This document shows positions 17,469-29,100 of a stretch of 64,000 nt of DNA, in pieces (within the stretch, counting starts at the first letter, position 1; each line of letters begins with the position of its first letter). Below the pieces are notes generated by a model. That model searched no databases. It was given only the letters and a program-made list of their open reading frames with translations, and had not been told where the DNA came from. Both the position numbers and the translations under genes were made by a program. The stretch spans positions 172,626 through 236,625 of the forward strand of contig NZ_FMXE01000005.1 of NCBI RefSeq assembly GCF_900103735.1. The letters are read 5' to 3'. The stretch comes from Algoriphagus alkaliphilus. GTDB lineage: Bacteria; Bacteroidota; Bacteroidia; Cytophagales; Cyclobacteriaceae.

Positions 17469-17990
17469 ATGGAATTAGAAAAGATCTACTTTTTTACAGC
17501 CACAATTCATAATTGGCTCCCACTTTTAAGAAAGAATTCATACAAGGAAATCATCATCTCAAGTTTGAAATTCCTAAAACTGAAAGGACTGATAAACATT
17601 TACGGATTTGTAATTATGCCAAATCACATCCACCTGATTTGGGAAATGCTGGAAATGAACGGAAAAGAATCGCCCCACACGAGCTTCCTAAAGTTCACCG
17701 CACATCAATTTCTTCAAAAACTCAGAAAAGAGGATTTAAAAACGCTTGAAATGTATCAAGTCAGTTTGACAAATAAGAACCATTGCTTTTGGCAAAGAGA
17801 TGCATTACCGATTGAGGTTTATTCTGAGAAAGTCATTTTTCAGAAATTGGATTACCTTCATGCAAACCCTTGTAGGGGAAAATGGATGTTGGCAAACAGT
17901 CCTGTTGAATACAAATACTCATCACACTCGTTTTATGAAACTGGCAAAGATTCCTTTGGATTTTTAACTCATATTGGAGATAGACTTTAA
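17469..17990 (+). CDS. REP-associated tyrosine transposase (RAYT, Y1/HUH family)
   Basis: A 173-residue protein, the usual RAYT size. The HUH motif is in VIMPNHIHLIW (His53 and His55). The candidate catalytic tyrosine is Tyr129 in KLDYLHANPCRGKW, which matches the RAYT Y-x-x-x-N-P pattern. The C-terminus PVEYKYSSHSFY is also typical. Such enzymes nick and join single-stranded DNA at REP hairpins and are thought to spread REP/BIME elements; they are usually single-copy and are not framed by IS ends. Here the gene is flanked on both sides by arrays of GTGAGTG hairpins, as expected. The gene is intact. Confidence 0.88.
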   Translation: MELEKIYFFTATIHNWLPLLRKNSYKEIIISSLKFLKLKGLINIYGFVIMPNHIHLIWEMLEMNGKESPHTSFLKFTAHQFLQKLRKEDLKTLEMYQVSLTNKNHCFWQRDALPIEVYSEKVIFQKLDYLHANPCRGKWMLANSPVEYKYSSHSFYETGKDSFGFLTHIGDRL

Positions 17991-18010
17991 GGTATTCTGT
18001 TAAATTCTTT

Positions 18011-18330
18011 CGCCCACGTGAGTGTCCTCACTCACGTGGTTGTTTTATTCAATCCTAATTTTTGGAAGACATATTGCATGTGATTTAATTTTAGTCGGGA
18101 AAGTGAGTGGAGCCCTCCCTTTTGGCAGACAGGCATTGGCAAGAAAGAATATCCGAAAAGCAGTGAGTGATGACACTCACTGCGGCGAAGACATTCACTG
18201 CGGCGGAAGTTGGGCCACTCACTGAGGCGGAATGAAATGTTCGCCCGCGTGAGTGTACTCACTCAAATGATTGAGATCAATTTCTCGCCCGCGTGAGTGT
18301 CCTCACTCACGTGATGAAGGTTAATATTGT
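18011..18330. repeat. Right REP array flanking the RAYT gene
   Basis: Starts 20 bp after the RAYT stop with CGCCC plus arms ACGTGAGTG / CACTCACGT around a TCCT loop (18011-18037). It continues with inverted units (CACTCACTGCGGCG) near 18170-18205 and two further CGCCCGCGTGAGTG units near 18241-18310. The end (about 18208-18330) is nearly identical to the left array. Units in both orientations form BIME-like pairs. Confidence 0.85.
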
Positions 18331-18409
18331 GCGAAATTATTTTTAGTTTGGCAGTTTACCGATTAGTACACCGGGAATATGCCTTTATTTGATGTTTTTT
18401 GAATTATCA

Positions 18410-18448
18410 CAAAAACAAAAAACTCTGTAAATCAGCTATTTACAGAGT
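18410..18448 (-). terminator. Rho-independent terminator of tRNA-Pro
   Basis: Perfect 11-bp stem: ACTCTGTAAAT (18422-18432) and ATTTACAGAGT (18438-18448) with a 5-nt loop. On the minus strand it is followed by a T-rich tract (plus-strand A-rich 18410-18421). It lies 27 bp beyond the 3' end of the tRNA gene. Confidence 0.8.
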
Positions 18449-18475
18449 TTTGGTTTGGTTTAGAATCCTATAGTG

Positions 18476-18549
18476 TCGGGGTGACAGGATTTGAACCTGC
18501 GACCACACGCCCCCCAGACGTGTACGCTACCGGACTGCGCCACACCCCG
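18476..18549 (-). tRNA. tRNA-Pro (anticodon GGG)
   Basis: Folds as a 74-nt cloverleaf on the minus strand. The acceptor stem is CGGGGTG paired with CACCCCG, with discriminator A. The D arm is GGCGCAGTCCGGTAGCG-like. The anticodon stem is CACGT paired with GCGTG around the loop CTGGGGG, giving GGG. The T arm contains GGTTCAAATCC. CCA is not encoded. It reads proline codons CCC/CCU. Confidence 0.93.
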
Positions 18550-18666
18550 ATTTTGGGTTCGAATTTACAATTTTCAAAGATTCTAGAAAGCTTTAAAAAT
18601 TATTTCCTGAACACTCAAAATAAAGTGTCTGGATTTCAATAAGTTCGGATACTCTGATTGAGCTTG

Positions 18667-18903
18667 TTAGGACTGATTTTTCTTAGACTGGCTAAACAGG
18701 GCCTCAAAATTAGTTTGACAGCAATGTTCACAACAAACCGATCCGGGATTCATAAGTAAAGCCTTTCTCAACGCCTCTCGCCCATTATTAAATGGCCCGA
18801 GATAATCTCGGTCAATCGCATCGGGAATCTGCGGACACTCTTTTTCGTGAATTTCAAAATGGCCAAGGTCATTTGCCTTGGAGGATAGATAAAAGAATTT
18901 CAT
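18667..18903 (-). CDS. Small conserved-looking Cys-rich protein
   Basis: A 78-residue product from the ATG at 18901-18903 (MKFFYLSSKANDLGHFEIH...). The open frame extends to 18981, but the extra residues look random. The centre, HEKECPQIPDAIDRDYLGPF, followed by NNGREALRKAL, looks conserved. The C-terminus has a cluster of cysteines, CCEHCCQTNF, that could bind metal. I do not recognise a named family. It shares strand with the DUF4174 gene 107 bp upstream. Confidence 0.6.
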   Translation of the reverse strand: MKFFYLSSKANDLGHFEIHEKECPQIPDAIDRDYLGPFNNGREALRKALLMNPGSVCCEHCCQTNFEALFSQSKKNQS

Positions 18904-19009
18904 AAAGCTAATTTTCAATTTCGTCAAAAATACGATGCTAAAAACTCTTGTAACATACCCTATATAGGGTATTTTTTCCATGTTTTTGAAAAAAAATCAC
19001 TGAATATTA

Positions 19010-19411
19010 CTACTTATCTCCGGGCCTGATCTCGAATTGACGCATTGGCATAGCATCGATAATTCTAAAAATCGCAGCGGGTGTAGGCGTTCCGATACCT
19101 GAATTTTTAATACCTCCGTCCAGCCCTATTAAAACCCACTTTTCTTTAACAGTTGGATCAAGCTCCAATTTTCTCAAAAAGGCCACAGATTGAATGGGTT
19201 CCTTGAAATTTGAATTTCTTAGCTTGTATTCCCTGAATTGAAAATACAACAGCTTCCTTGTGGTTAAATCCTTGGCCAAATCTTCTGAAAGCCAAGCAGA
19301 AAAATCTCCTTCTCCGGTGTAGATTAAAATCCGATGTTTCCAAAGCAAATCCTCAGGAACACAATCCTTTTGAAATAAAGACATAAAAACAAAAGCAATC
19401 AACCAATTCAT
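19010..19411 (-). CDS. DUF4174 domain protein
   Basis: A 133-residue protein with a short hydrophobic N-terminus (NWLIAFVFMSLF) that may be a signal peptide. The core LIGLDGGIKNSGIGTPTPAA, followed by IFRIIDAMPMRQFEIR, matches DUF4174 (PF13778). This is a small thioredoxin-like fold in which the pattern DGG-K, a gap, then IDAMPMRQ is diagnostic. Molecular role is unknown; envelope location is likely. Start ATG at 19409-19411. Confidence 0.8.
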   Translation of the reverse strand: MNWLIAFVFMSLFQKDCVPEDLLWKHRILIYTGEGDFSAWLSEDLAKDLTTRKLLYFQFREYKLRNSNFKEPIQSVAFLRKLELDPTVKEKWVLIGLDGGIKNSGIGTPTPAAIFRIIDAMPMRQFEIRPGDK

Positions 19412-19440
19412 AGCTTCTAAACATTATAAATTAATTTGAT

Positions 19441-19580
19441 TATCCGCAATCCTGCCAGTAAGAAAGATTAGGCTATATAAAGTTGCGGATAATCGTCCAC
19501 AGACGACTGTCAACAGTCCACAGCTCGTCTCATCGGACTTCTATCCTTATTTCCTATGGCTACTGGTAAGAAAGCGGATA
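19441..19580. mobile_element. MITE-like element with TATCCGC ends, copy A
   Basis: A 140-bp non-coding element bounded by TATCCGC (19441) and GCGGATA (19574-19580). The terminal inverted repeats are about 20 bp: TATCCGC-aatcctg-CCAGTA against the complement of TACTGG-taagaaa-GCGGATA. The left part also folds on itself (TATCCGCAA with TTGCGGATA at 19483-19491). The middle carries GTCCACAGACGACTGTCAAC-type palindromic sequence. A same-length relative is at 63748-63887, and an inverted near-identical right half is at 63915-64000. Confidence 0.7.
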
Positions 19581-20186
19581 TACAGATAAATTAAAAACAG
19601 TTTTAAGTTTTCTTATGGTAAGAGTATAAGTTTTACCCACATCGATTAATTTATCTTCAGTTTCGAAGGTATAATTTATTCAATTAAATTTTCAATCAAC
19701 TCATTTATTAACAAATCCTTACAAAATAAAATCAATTCTTATACGAAATTAGAAGAATAATAAATAATAAATTATTGCAATCGTGAATTCAAGGCTTAAG
19801 AATTTTTATCTGACTTAAATATAATTCCTGATACATTTTACAAACCCAGCCTTGCCGTTCACAGAAAGGCCCACTGCATCAAAATCAAGTGACCTCATAT
19901 CCTACTAAAAACTTATCTGGCTACGGTTTTTTTTGAAAGTATGATTTTCGAGGAGAAATAAAACCCCAATTCAAGTTGTTTCTTTCAGATAATTTACATT
20001 TTTTTACACTTGGTTCGGTTTTTGAGTTTAAAAACCTGAAATCCTTAAAATCAATTCATTGCCTGAAAAGTTATTACAGCTTAAAACCTTGAGATAGTTA
20101 TTAAACAATAGATATCTATAAATGTATTTTATATATATAAAAAAGAATTTTTTGTTGAATAATGAATTCTATGATTACCACCATTA
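19581..20186. other. AT-rich leader region of the giant-protein operon
   Basis: About 600 bp without a credible gene. It should contain the promoter of the locus starting at 20187. No well-spaced TTG / TAnnTTTG pair was found, so the promoter is not placed. It is notably AT-rich just before the start (for example TATTTTATATATATAAAA near 20122-20140). Confidence 0.5.
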
Positions 20187-23100
20187 ATGCTTAATCTTTC
20201 GCCCGAGTCCGCGTACAACCTGAAAATCAAGCACCTCCTGCTCGTCGGGCTTTTGGTGTTATGGTGTGGTGTGAGTGTGGGGCAGACGACTTACACATGG
20301 ATTGGGCCAAACAATGGCTCATGGGCCACTCCGGCAAACTGGTCACCCACACGGACCACACCGGCCACAAACGATATCTTGAGATTTAATACCGGAACAA
20401 CCCTAACGGTACTTAACGTTCTTACGCAAACTCTAGGTAAATTACTGATAACTAACAATACAAATATTTCCTTGAAGCCCGACACAGGAGGTAACAGAAC
20501 ACTTACCATCAGTACTGTGGCACCAGATGCCTTATTTGTAAGTGCAGGGTCTAAACTTACCATATTAGGTATAGATGCTTTAACTGACAGAACCCTTACT
20601 ATTAGTTCTGGAAATGCATCTGCCTCTAATATTTTTCAGATTGATGGGATTTTGGAAGTTGGAATTGATAACGGTCAAGCTGGTGCTGCAGGTGCTTTGA
20701 CAAGAAGGAGTCCAGCAACACTTAATTTTGGCCCATCCTCAGAATACATTCATGCAAGAAATGCCGGAACTATCCCCACAGCATCATGGAATGCAACTTC
20801 TAAGCTAAGGATTACTGGAACCACCATTACCAGCCCAGGAGGAACAAGTCAAAATTTCGGAAATGTGATTCTTAATAGTCCTGGCCTTACCATAAATTCC
20901 GCCTTTTCGCCCACTCGAATTCAAGGTGACTTTTCTATATCAAACAGCGGAACTGGTTCCTTTGTCCAAGGGTCGTCTTTTACTGTGGACGGAAATTTTA
21001 GTCTGACAGGGGGAATTTACACCAGTTCCAATACTGCAAACAGAACACTTACACTTTCAAAAGACTTCAACCAATCAGGCGGAATCCTCAATTTATCAAC
21101 CGTGGCAGGCATCATTGGTACGATCAATTTGGCAGGTAATTTCAATCAGACAGGGGGAACCCTTACTGAAACCAATACAGGTTCTGGAACGATCAACTTT
21201 AACGGGCTAGGTGGCGCCAATATTCAAACATTTACTTCGGGAGGAACTGTTTCAGAAACTATCAACTGGATTATTCCATCTAATTCAATAGTTCAAACTG
21301 CGACAGCGAGTTCTGTTTTTGGAGGAGCAGGCAACTTTACCATAAACGCAGGTGCAACCCTTGGAATACGTGCAACAGACGGTGTAGCAACCTCAACGGC
21401 AACAGGTCATGTCCGGTCTACCGGTACCCGAACTTTCAATGCAGGAGCAAATTACATCTTCAACGGATCTAGTAATCAATCTTCCAACGCAAATTTTCCA
21501 GCATTAGCCAATACCATTCGGGTCGAAAATACCGGAGCCACGGGATCCAACACAGTAACCTTTCAACGAAATACCACCTTGGGGGGTGACTTGATTGTCA
21601 ATCAGGGTAATCTGGATTTATCCACATTTACCCTCAACAGAAGCGCTGCCGGAGGTACACTTTCTCTTGCTGCAAACACCACCCTGCTTGTTGGGGGAAC
21701 CAGTAACTTCCCTGCAAACTATACCTCCAACTCACTTGATTGCAACAGTACGGTCAATTATTACTTAGAAGGCAATCAAATCGTCGGTGCGGTCAATTAT
21801 GGAAACCTGATTCTCAGCGGTTCGGGCATTAAAACCCTCCAAACAGGAACTACCCAAATCTGTACTGATTTGACCCTTTCGGGTGCGGCACAAATAACAG
21901 GAGTGATAGGATTGACGATAGGGAGAAATGTTTCGATAAATACAGGAACCACGTTCAATGCCGCATCCTTTTCCCACAATGTGGGTGGCAATTGGACTCG
22001 GGCAGGAACTTTCATTCCAGGAACCTCCACCATCAACTTTAACGGAGCGAATCCCGGATCCGTACAATCGAGCACTTTCAATAATTTGACTTTTTCGGGT
22101 ACTGGAGCCAAATCTGCCTCGGGAAGTCTGACGATCAACGGGAACGTATTGATCTCCAATAATTTCAACGCGAGCACCTTTTTACATACCGTGGCAGGAA
22201 ATTGGACTAACAATGGCACCTTTACTCCCAATACCGGTACCATTACATTCAATGGTTTAACAGCTCAGACGATCTCAGGAAGCTCAGCTTCCCCCTTCCA
22301 AGCACTAACGATCAACAACTCTGCCGGAGTCACGGTAAACAGCCCTATTTCAGTCGCTACCACGCTTACGCTCTCTTCGGGGAATTTCAGCACGGCTGGA
22401 AATCTGACCATGGTAGATGAATCCTCCATCCTGTTAACAACTCCTTCGGCCTCGATGACAGGTGCAATCCAAGGCACAGGAGATTACGATGTGACTTATC
22501 AGGGAGGAAGCAGGTCATCAGGATCTGAACTTTCAGGTGCGGAGCTTCGGAATGTAACACTCACTTCCACCTCAGGCAGTACACTCACAGCCGCCTCGAA
22601 TTTTACGATGAAAGGGCAGTTGAATATTCCTACAGGAGTAACGCTACAAATGGGAACTTTCTCCATTGGCCCGAGACTGATTACTACTCTTGGAGGAGGG
22701 CTACTGCTGACACAAAGCACTTCCCTAGCCCCTCTTCCCTCCGATGTGACTTGGAGCTTTCCGGTCAGATTTAACCGGATCACCGGAGGACAGACTGTTC
22801 CCTTTGGGATTTATGAAATTTTGGATATCCAATCCACCAGTGGAACAACCACCTTGGCTGATGAGGGGTCAGGGGATTTTGTAATTCGTAATCAGTTGAA
22901 CGTGAGCACTCCTGCTACGGTCGATGCAAGTTCTTCACGGGTAATCTTCAATGCGAATGCAACCCAAAGCATCCCAGGCTTAGCTTTTAGAAAACTGACG
23001 CTCAGCGGAAGCGGAAATAAATCCTTTTCTACCGGCACAACTTTAGATAAAGAATTGGTAATCAACTCCAGTGCAGTTGCATTATTGGGTAACATCAACC

Positions 23101-26100
23101 AATCTGTAGAAACACTGATTTTAAACGGAGTCTCTCAAGCAGTCGGAACTTATGGAAGTACAGCCTCAGCTGCCACCAATAAATTAGCAGCATTCTTTGG
23201 TACCACAGGTACTGGAATTCTATTCGTAACCAATGTCTGCCAAGATGGTAAATGGGATGGATCAGCGAGTACTGACTGGTTTGACCCGGCCAACTGGTGT
23301 AGTGGAAGCGTACCTATTGCGACCACTGATGTTACTATTCCTGCCACAGTCAACCTTCCGGTAATTAATACCACCGGAGCAGTTGCCAGAGCTATTACTA
23401 TTGAATCCGGCGCAAGCCTTACCATGACTGGTACATCGGAACTGTCGGTAAGAGGAAACTGGGTAAACAACGGAACATTTACAGCAGGCTCGGGGACTGT
23501 TCTTTTCGAAGGAACAACCGCTCAAACTACCTCAGGATCGAGTTCGAACACCTTCAGAAATCTCGTTATCGCAAATACCTCTACAGGGGTCACGCTAGGG
23601 TCTGCCACCAGTGTCGGGGGAATATTGACCTTGACTCAGTGGGTATTAGCTGCCGGAACCAACCTAAGTATGAGTTCAGGTTCTGAGATTAATAGAAGCG
23701 CAGGTTCGCTTTCTGGAACATTGCAAGGCTCCAATGCATTTGATGTCAGTTACACCGGAAATTCCAAAACTTCAGGACCTGAACTCACCAATACCGGACT
23801 AAGGAATCTCACGGTTAACCTAACTTCAGGACAAACCTTGACCATCGGAACCGCTCCAGCACTGCCTGATGGGAATCTAAGCCTAACAGGAGGCAGAATA
23901 AATACCGGAACCAATTCCATCGACCGATCTACAGCTGGAGGAACCCTAACTATTGGTCCGGGAACAACTTTCATCACTACCAGAGGGGGTGCGGATGCCT
24001 TCCCAATTACTTATTCCTCCAGAATTATTGATGCAAGCAGCACAGTAGAATATTTGGGAGCCAATCAAACGGTGGCTGCCAATACCTATGGAAATATCAT
24101 CCTTGGAGGGGCAAGCGGTCTGAAGACTTTTGCAGGAACCACCACCATCGCAGGTAATTTATCCATTTTAGCCACTACCTCCGCCAGTCTGGGTTCTGCG
24201 AATTCCACCACTAACACCCTCACTTTAGGAGGAATTGGCCAGCCGAACGGATCGTACGGAAGTACGGCTTCCACAGCTTTGTTTAAAAATTCAACTTACT
24301 TCGGGACGACTGCAACAGGAATCCTGAATGTCACAACTAGCACCCTTGTTTGTGTCTCCGGTTATTGGATCGGGGGTACTTCCACTGACTGGTTTACTGC
24401 ATCAAACTGGTGTAACGGAGTCCTGCCAACAGCCACAACCGATGTGCTGATTCCAGCAGTCGCTCCTTTCAAACCGGTAATCAACGCTCCAGGTGGAGTG
24501 TCGAGAAACATCACCATTGAATCAGGGGCTTCTTTGAGCATCACAGGAACCCAAACCTTAACGGTAAGCGGAAACTGGTCTAACAGTGGAACCTTTTCCC
24601 CTGGAACGGGAACAGTTGCATTTAGCGGAACGACTGCTCAGACATTCTCAGTTACAGGAACAAATCCTTTCCAAAATCTTACTCTGAACAATTCCGCAGG
24701 TCTGACTTTGAATTCTGCTGTTTCAGTAGCGGGCACTTTGACTTTAAGCTCAGGAACATTGGCATCTGGTACAAATCTAACCATGAATGCAAATTCAGAG
24801 ATTGTCAGAACCAACGGCACCCTGGCTGGATCTATTCAGGGCAGTAACTCCTACAACCTCACCTATCAGGGCACAAGCAAAACCACAGGAGGAGAAGTTT
24901 CCGGTGCCGGGTTGAATAATGTTTCTGTGACACTCAGTGCAAGTCAAACTCTTACCGCAGGTGGTTCCTTCACTGTCAGAGGAGTTTTAACTATTCCAAC
25001 CAATGTCACCCTGAACATGGCAGGGTTCAATCTGGCAGGAAATACCCTGACCACATCCGGTACAGGAACCCTCAGTACCCAAAGCACTTCTACCATTCCC
25101 CTTCCTTTGAATCGATCTTGGAGCTTCTTGGTATTTTACAATAATCTCGCAGGAGGTCAAAGAGTGGTGAGCGGAGTTTACCAAAATCTCAGCGTTGAGC
25201 TGAATTCAGGAACTACCACCCTGAGTCCAGACTCGGATGGAGCGATCGAAATTGCCTCGGGGAATTTTACCAGAACTGGAACAGGCGGAACTCTTTCTCC
25301 TAGCACATCCTTGGTGATTTTCAGTGGACCTAGTGCTCAGAGTATTCCTGCCATCAATTTCAACAATCTGGAATTAAAAGGCGGGGGGGATAAAACATTT
25401 ACAGGAGCAGGAAATATCGGAGGTAACTTATCAATCAGCGGAACTGCCATTGCCAGACTGGGAGCGAACAATCGCACGGCAAATACATTGACCCTTGCAG
25501 GGATTGGACAACCTGCCGGCACTTTCGGAAGTACGGCTTCGACAGCCGCCTTTAAACGCCCTGCATTTTTTGGAACTACCGATATAGGCTTACTCACTGT
25601 CTCCGTAAGTACAGCAGTCTGTGATCCTGAACTCACAACTTGGACAGGAGGCACCTCCACAAACTGGTTTACTGCTTCCAATTGGTGTAATAATGCAATT
25701 CCAACTTCAATCTCGGATGTTTTAATTCGATCTACTGCTCCAAATCAGCCCACAATTGGAGCGAACGGTGCAAATACGCAAAACTTAACCATTGAATCCG
25801 GTGCGACCTTGACGATTAGTGGGGCATTTACACTCACTGTTGGAGGAGATTGGCAAAATAACGGGACTTTTGTACCGGGCACTACCAGTACAGTTACTTT
25901 TGCCGGCATTGAAGACGGTACAATTTCAGGAGGAAATTTTGCCAATATTTCCTTTACCGGAGCAGGATCAAAGTCCGCTTCAGCTAATCTCAGCATCTCG
26001 GGAAATGTGCTGATCTCCGATAATTTCGATGCAGGCGATGGAACTCATACAGTAGGCGGAAACTGGACTACAAATGGAAATTTCTCCTCAGGTTCTGGAA

Positions 26101-29100
26101 GCATCACGTTCAATGGAACTGCAACACAGGCTATCGCAGGATCATTTTCAAGCGATTTTAATAATTTAATCCTGAATAATTCAACAGGATTAACCTTGAA
26201 CTCGAATGTGTCGATAGGAGGAACCTTGACACTGAGTGCGGGGACTTTGGCTGCTGGAACCCGCCTGACAATGAATTCCAACTCCGAAATCATTCGGACC
26301 AATGGTGTACTGACCGGAACTATTCAGGGATCAAGTGCCTACAATCTAACCTACCAAGGCACAAGCAAAACCACAGGCGGGGAAGTCTCAGGATCGGGTC
26401 TTAACAGCGTGCTTGTCTCACTCGACCCCAGCCAAGTCCTCAGTGCCGGAAGTAATTTCACGGTGGGAGGAAATCTGAATATCCCAACTAATGTTACGCT
26501 GAATATGGCTGGCTTCCAGCTCTTAGGAAACACACTGACCACATCCGGAAGTGGAACGCTCCGAACTCAAAACGCCTCTGCCACCCCTCTACCACTAAAT
26601 CGTTCCTGGAGTTTCTTAGTCCTTTATGATAATCTGACAGGGGGCCAAAAAGTGGTGAGCGGAGTATATCAAAACCTTAATGTCCAATTGAATTCCGGAA
26701 CCACCACCCTGGGGCCATCTACAGAAGGCCCAATTGAAATCGCCTCCGGTGATTTTACTGTAACCGGGTCCGGAGGAACCCTTTCGGCGGGTACATCCCT
26801 AGTCATATTCAGTAGTCCAAGCTCCCAGAATATTCCTGCGATCACGTTCACTAATCTGGAATTGAAAGGCGTAGGAAATAAATTCTTCACCGGAAGTCAA
26901 AATATCAGCGGTAATCTTTCCATCAGCGGAACTGCTGTTGCCAGATTGGGTAGTTCCAATCGAACAGCCAATACGCTCACCCTCGGAGGAGTGGGTCAGC
27001 CAATAGGATCCTACGGAAGTACTGCTTCGGCTGCCGCCTTCAAAAATGCAGCCTTCTTCGGTACGGCTGACACAGGTATCCTAAATATCACTACCAGTTC
27101 GCTGATCTGCACCAACGGAACATGGATTGGAGGAATCTCCACGGATTGGTTTACTGCCTCCAACTGGTGCGGGGGAATTCCAACAGCTACCACTGATATA
27201 CTGGTCATATCCACCGCGCCTTTCCAGCCAATCATCAATGCCAATGGTGCAGTGGCACGAAACATTACGATCCAAACCGGGGCAAGTCTTGAAATCACAG
27301 GTGCCTTCACGCTCTCCATCCACGGAGACTGGGCAAATTCAGGCACATTTACTCCAGGTACTAGCAGCACCGTGAACTTCACTGGAACTCCTGCCGCCAC
27401 AATCGGCGCAGGGACATTTGCCAAAATTTCCTTTACCGGTACCGGCACCAAAACCATCAATGCTATCCTCTTGGTTACGGAAAATATCACCCCGGTTTCC
27501 ACCGCCGTGGTCCTGAGCGGAAGCAATACCCTGACCCTCAATACCGGTAAAACTATGGAAATACTAAGTCCCGGTTCTTTAACTACCAGTTCTGGAAGGT
27601 TGATTTTGAAACCCGGAGCTATCTATGTCAATCGAAGTGCTGCCAACCCTACCCTGGAGGCACAGCAAACCATTACGGGAAACAAAGGATGGAGAATGAT
27701 CGGTACGCCGATTACCACCACTTACTCTACGCTTACCTCTGGTATGGAAACCCAAGGATTTCCCGGCTCGACTAATCCAACTTTGCAACCTAACCTGCTG
27801 TGGTGGGATGAGACGGACAAAGGAACCACCCTCCAGGGATGGAGACAACCTAGTAGCCTGAGCGCATCAGCCCCAGCCGGTAGAGGACATTATTTCTACA
27901 TCTTCAATGGGGCTAGTAAGCCTGCTCCTGCAACAGGAAACTATACCGATGCCCTTCCCAAGACCATCAGCGTCACCGGAACAGAATTCAATCTGGCCTC
28001 AGGAAGCTTTAATTTCGGAGTGACTTTTACCCCAAGACCTGGTCAATTAGCGGTATCCGGTGATTCTTTGATCGAGGTCAACCAAGCAGATCAAGGCTTT
28101 AATATGGTGGCCAATCCAACTGCAAGTATCCTTGATTTTCAATCAGGGACAGGGTGGAACAAGAGCAATCTGGATAACACCATCTATGTATGGGATCCTG
28201 CATCGGGAGATTTTCTTTATTGGAATGGCTCCTCGGGGACCTTAGGCAGTGGGCGAATCGCTCCTTTCCAGGCATTTTGGGTGAAAGCCAATGCCGCAAG
28301 CCCTGTGTTACAGCTAAGCGGAAATGGGGCCAAATCCTTGACTTCCACCTCCTTCTTTGGCCGTAAACTGGACACTTCCCCTCCTACGCTGGAACTAACT
28401 ATCGCAGGCGAAGGGATGCGGACTCAGTCTTTCATCACCTTCGGGGCAGATGGTAAAGTCGGTGCCGATGTCAAAGACGCCTACCAATTGGAGTCTCTTG
28501 CCGAAGATTGGCTATTGCTATACTCCTTCGGTTCGCCTAGAACCAGAAGTCCGCTGGTAATCAATCATCAGCCCGAACCAAACCAAGAAGACCGGGTAAT
28601 TCCACTCCATTTGGCTGCTTCCAAAAAGGGGGAACCGATCAAGGGCAACTACCTTTTGGATTGGAAAATCCCTAACCAATGGCCTGCCTCCTCGGAAATC
28701 GTCCTGATGGATCATATCAATCAGAAAGCGATCGATATGCGAAAAGAATCGATGTATTCCTTCACCTTTGAAGCGCCCAAAGCTACTGTATCCAATGCCA
28801 GAAAAACCTGGGACGGGCTGCAAGTCCCTCAGGCGGTGGTATTCCAGACTCCTTACGAGGTCGGTGAAGAAGAAGAAATCAACTTATCCAACAATGCAAG
28901 ACTGAGCTCAACAGCCAACTCCAAACCTAAGCGACCCTTCACCATTTACATCGGGGCATTCCCGAATGACCGAATCGAATACTTGCCAGAGTTCCCGAAA
29001 CTCTTTGCACCAATACCTAATCCGTTTAGCGAGCAAACCAAAATCCGCTTCTACTTGCCTGTAGCCGAACAGGCAGAAGTCAGCATCTACGATATGCTGG

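Noticed and set aside
17177..18310. CRISPR array
   Set aside because: The repeated GTGAGTG units have irregular spacing, alternate in orientation and lack spacers of constant length; they are REP hairpins beside a RAYT gene, and no cas gene is present.
22499..27541. Many minus-strand ORFs rich in Val, Pro and Leu
   Set aside because: Antisense shadows of the giant repeat protein; periodic because the gene itself is repetitive.
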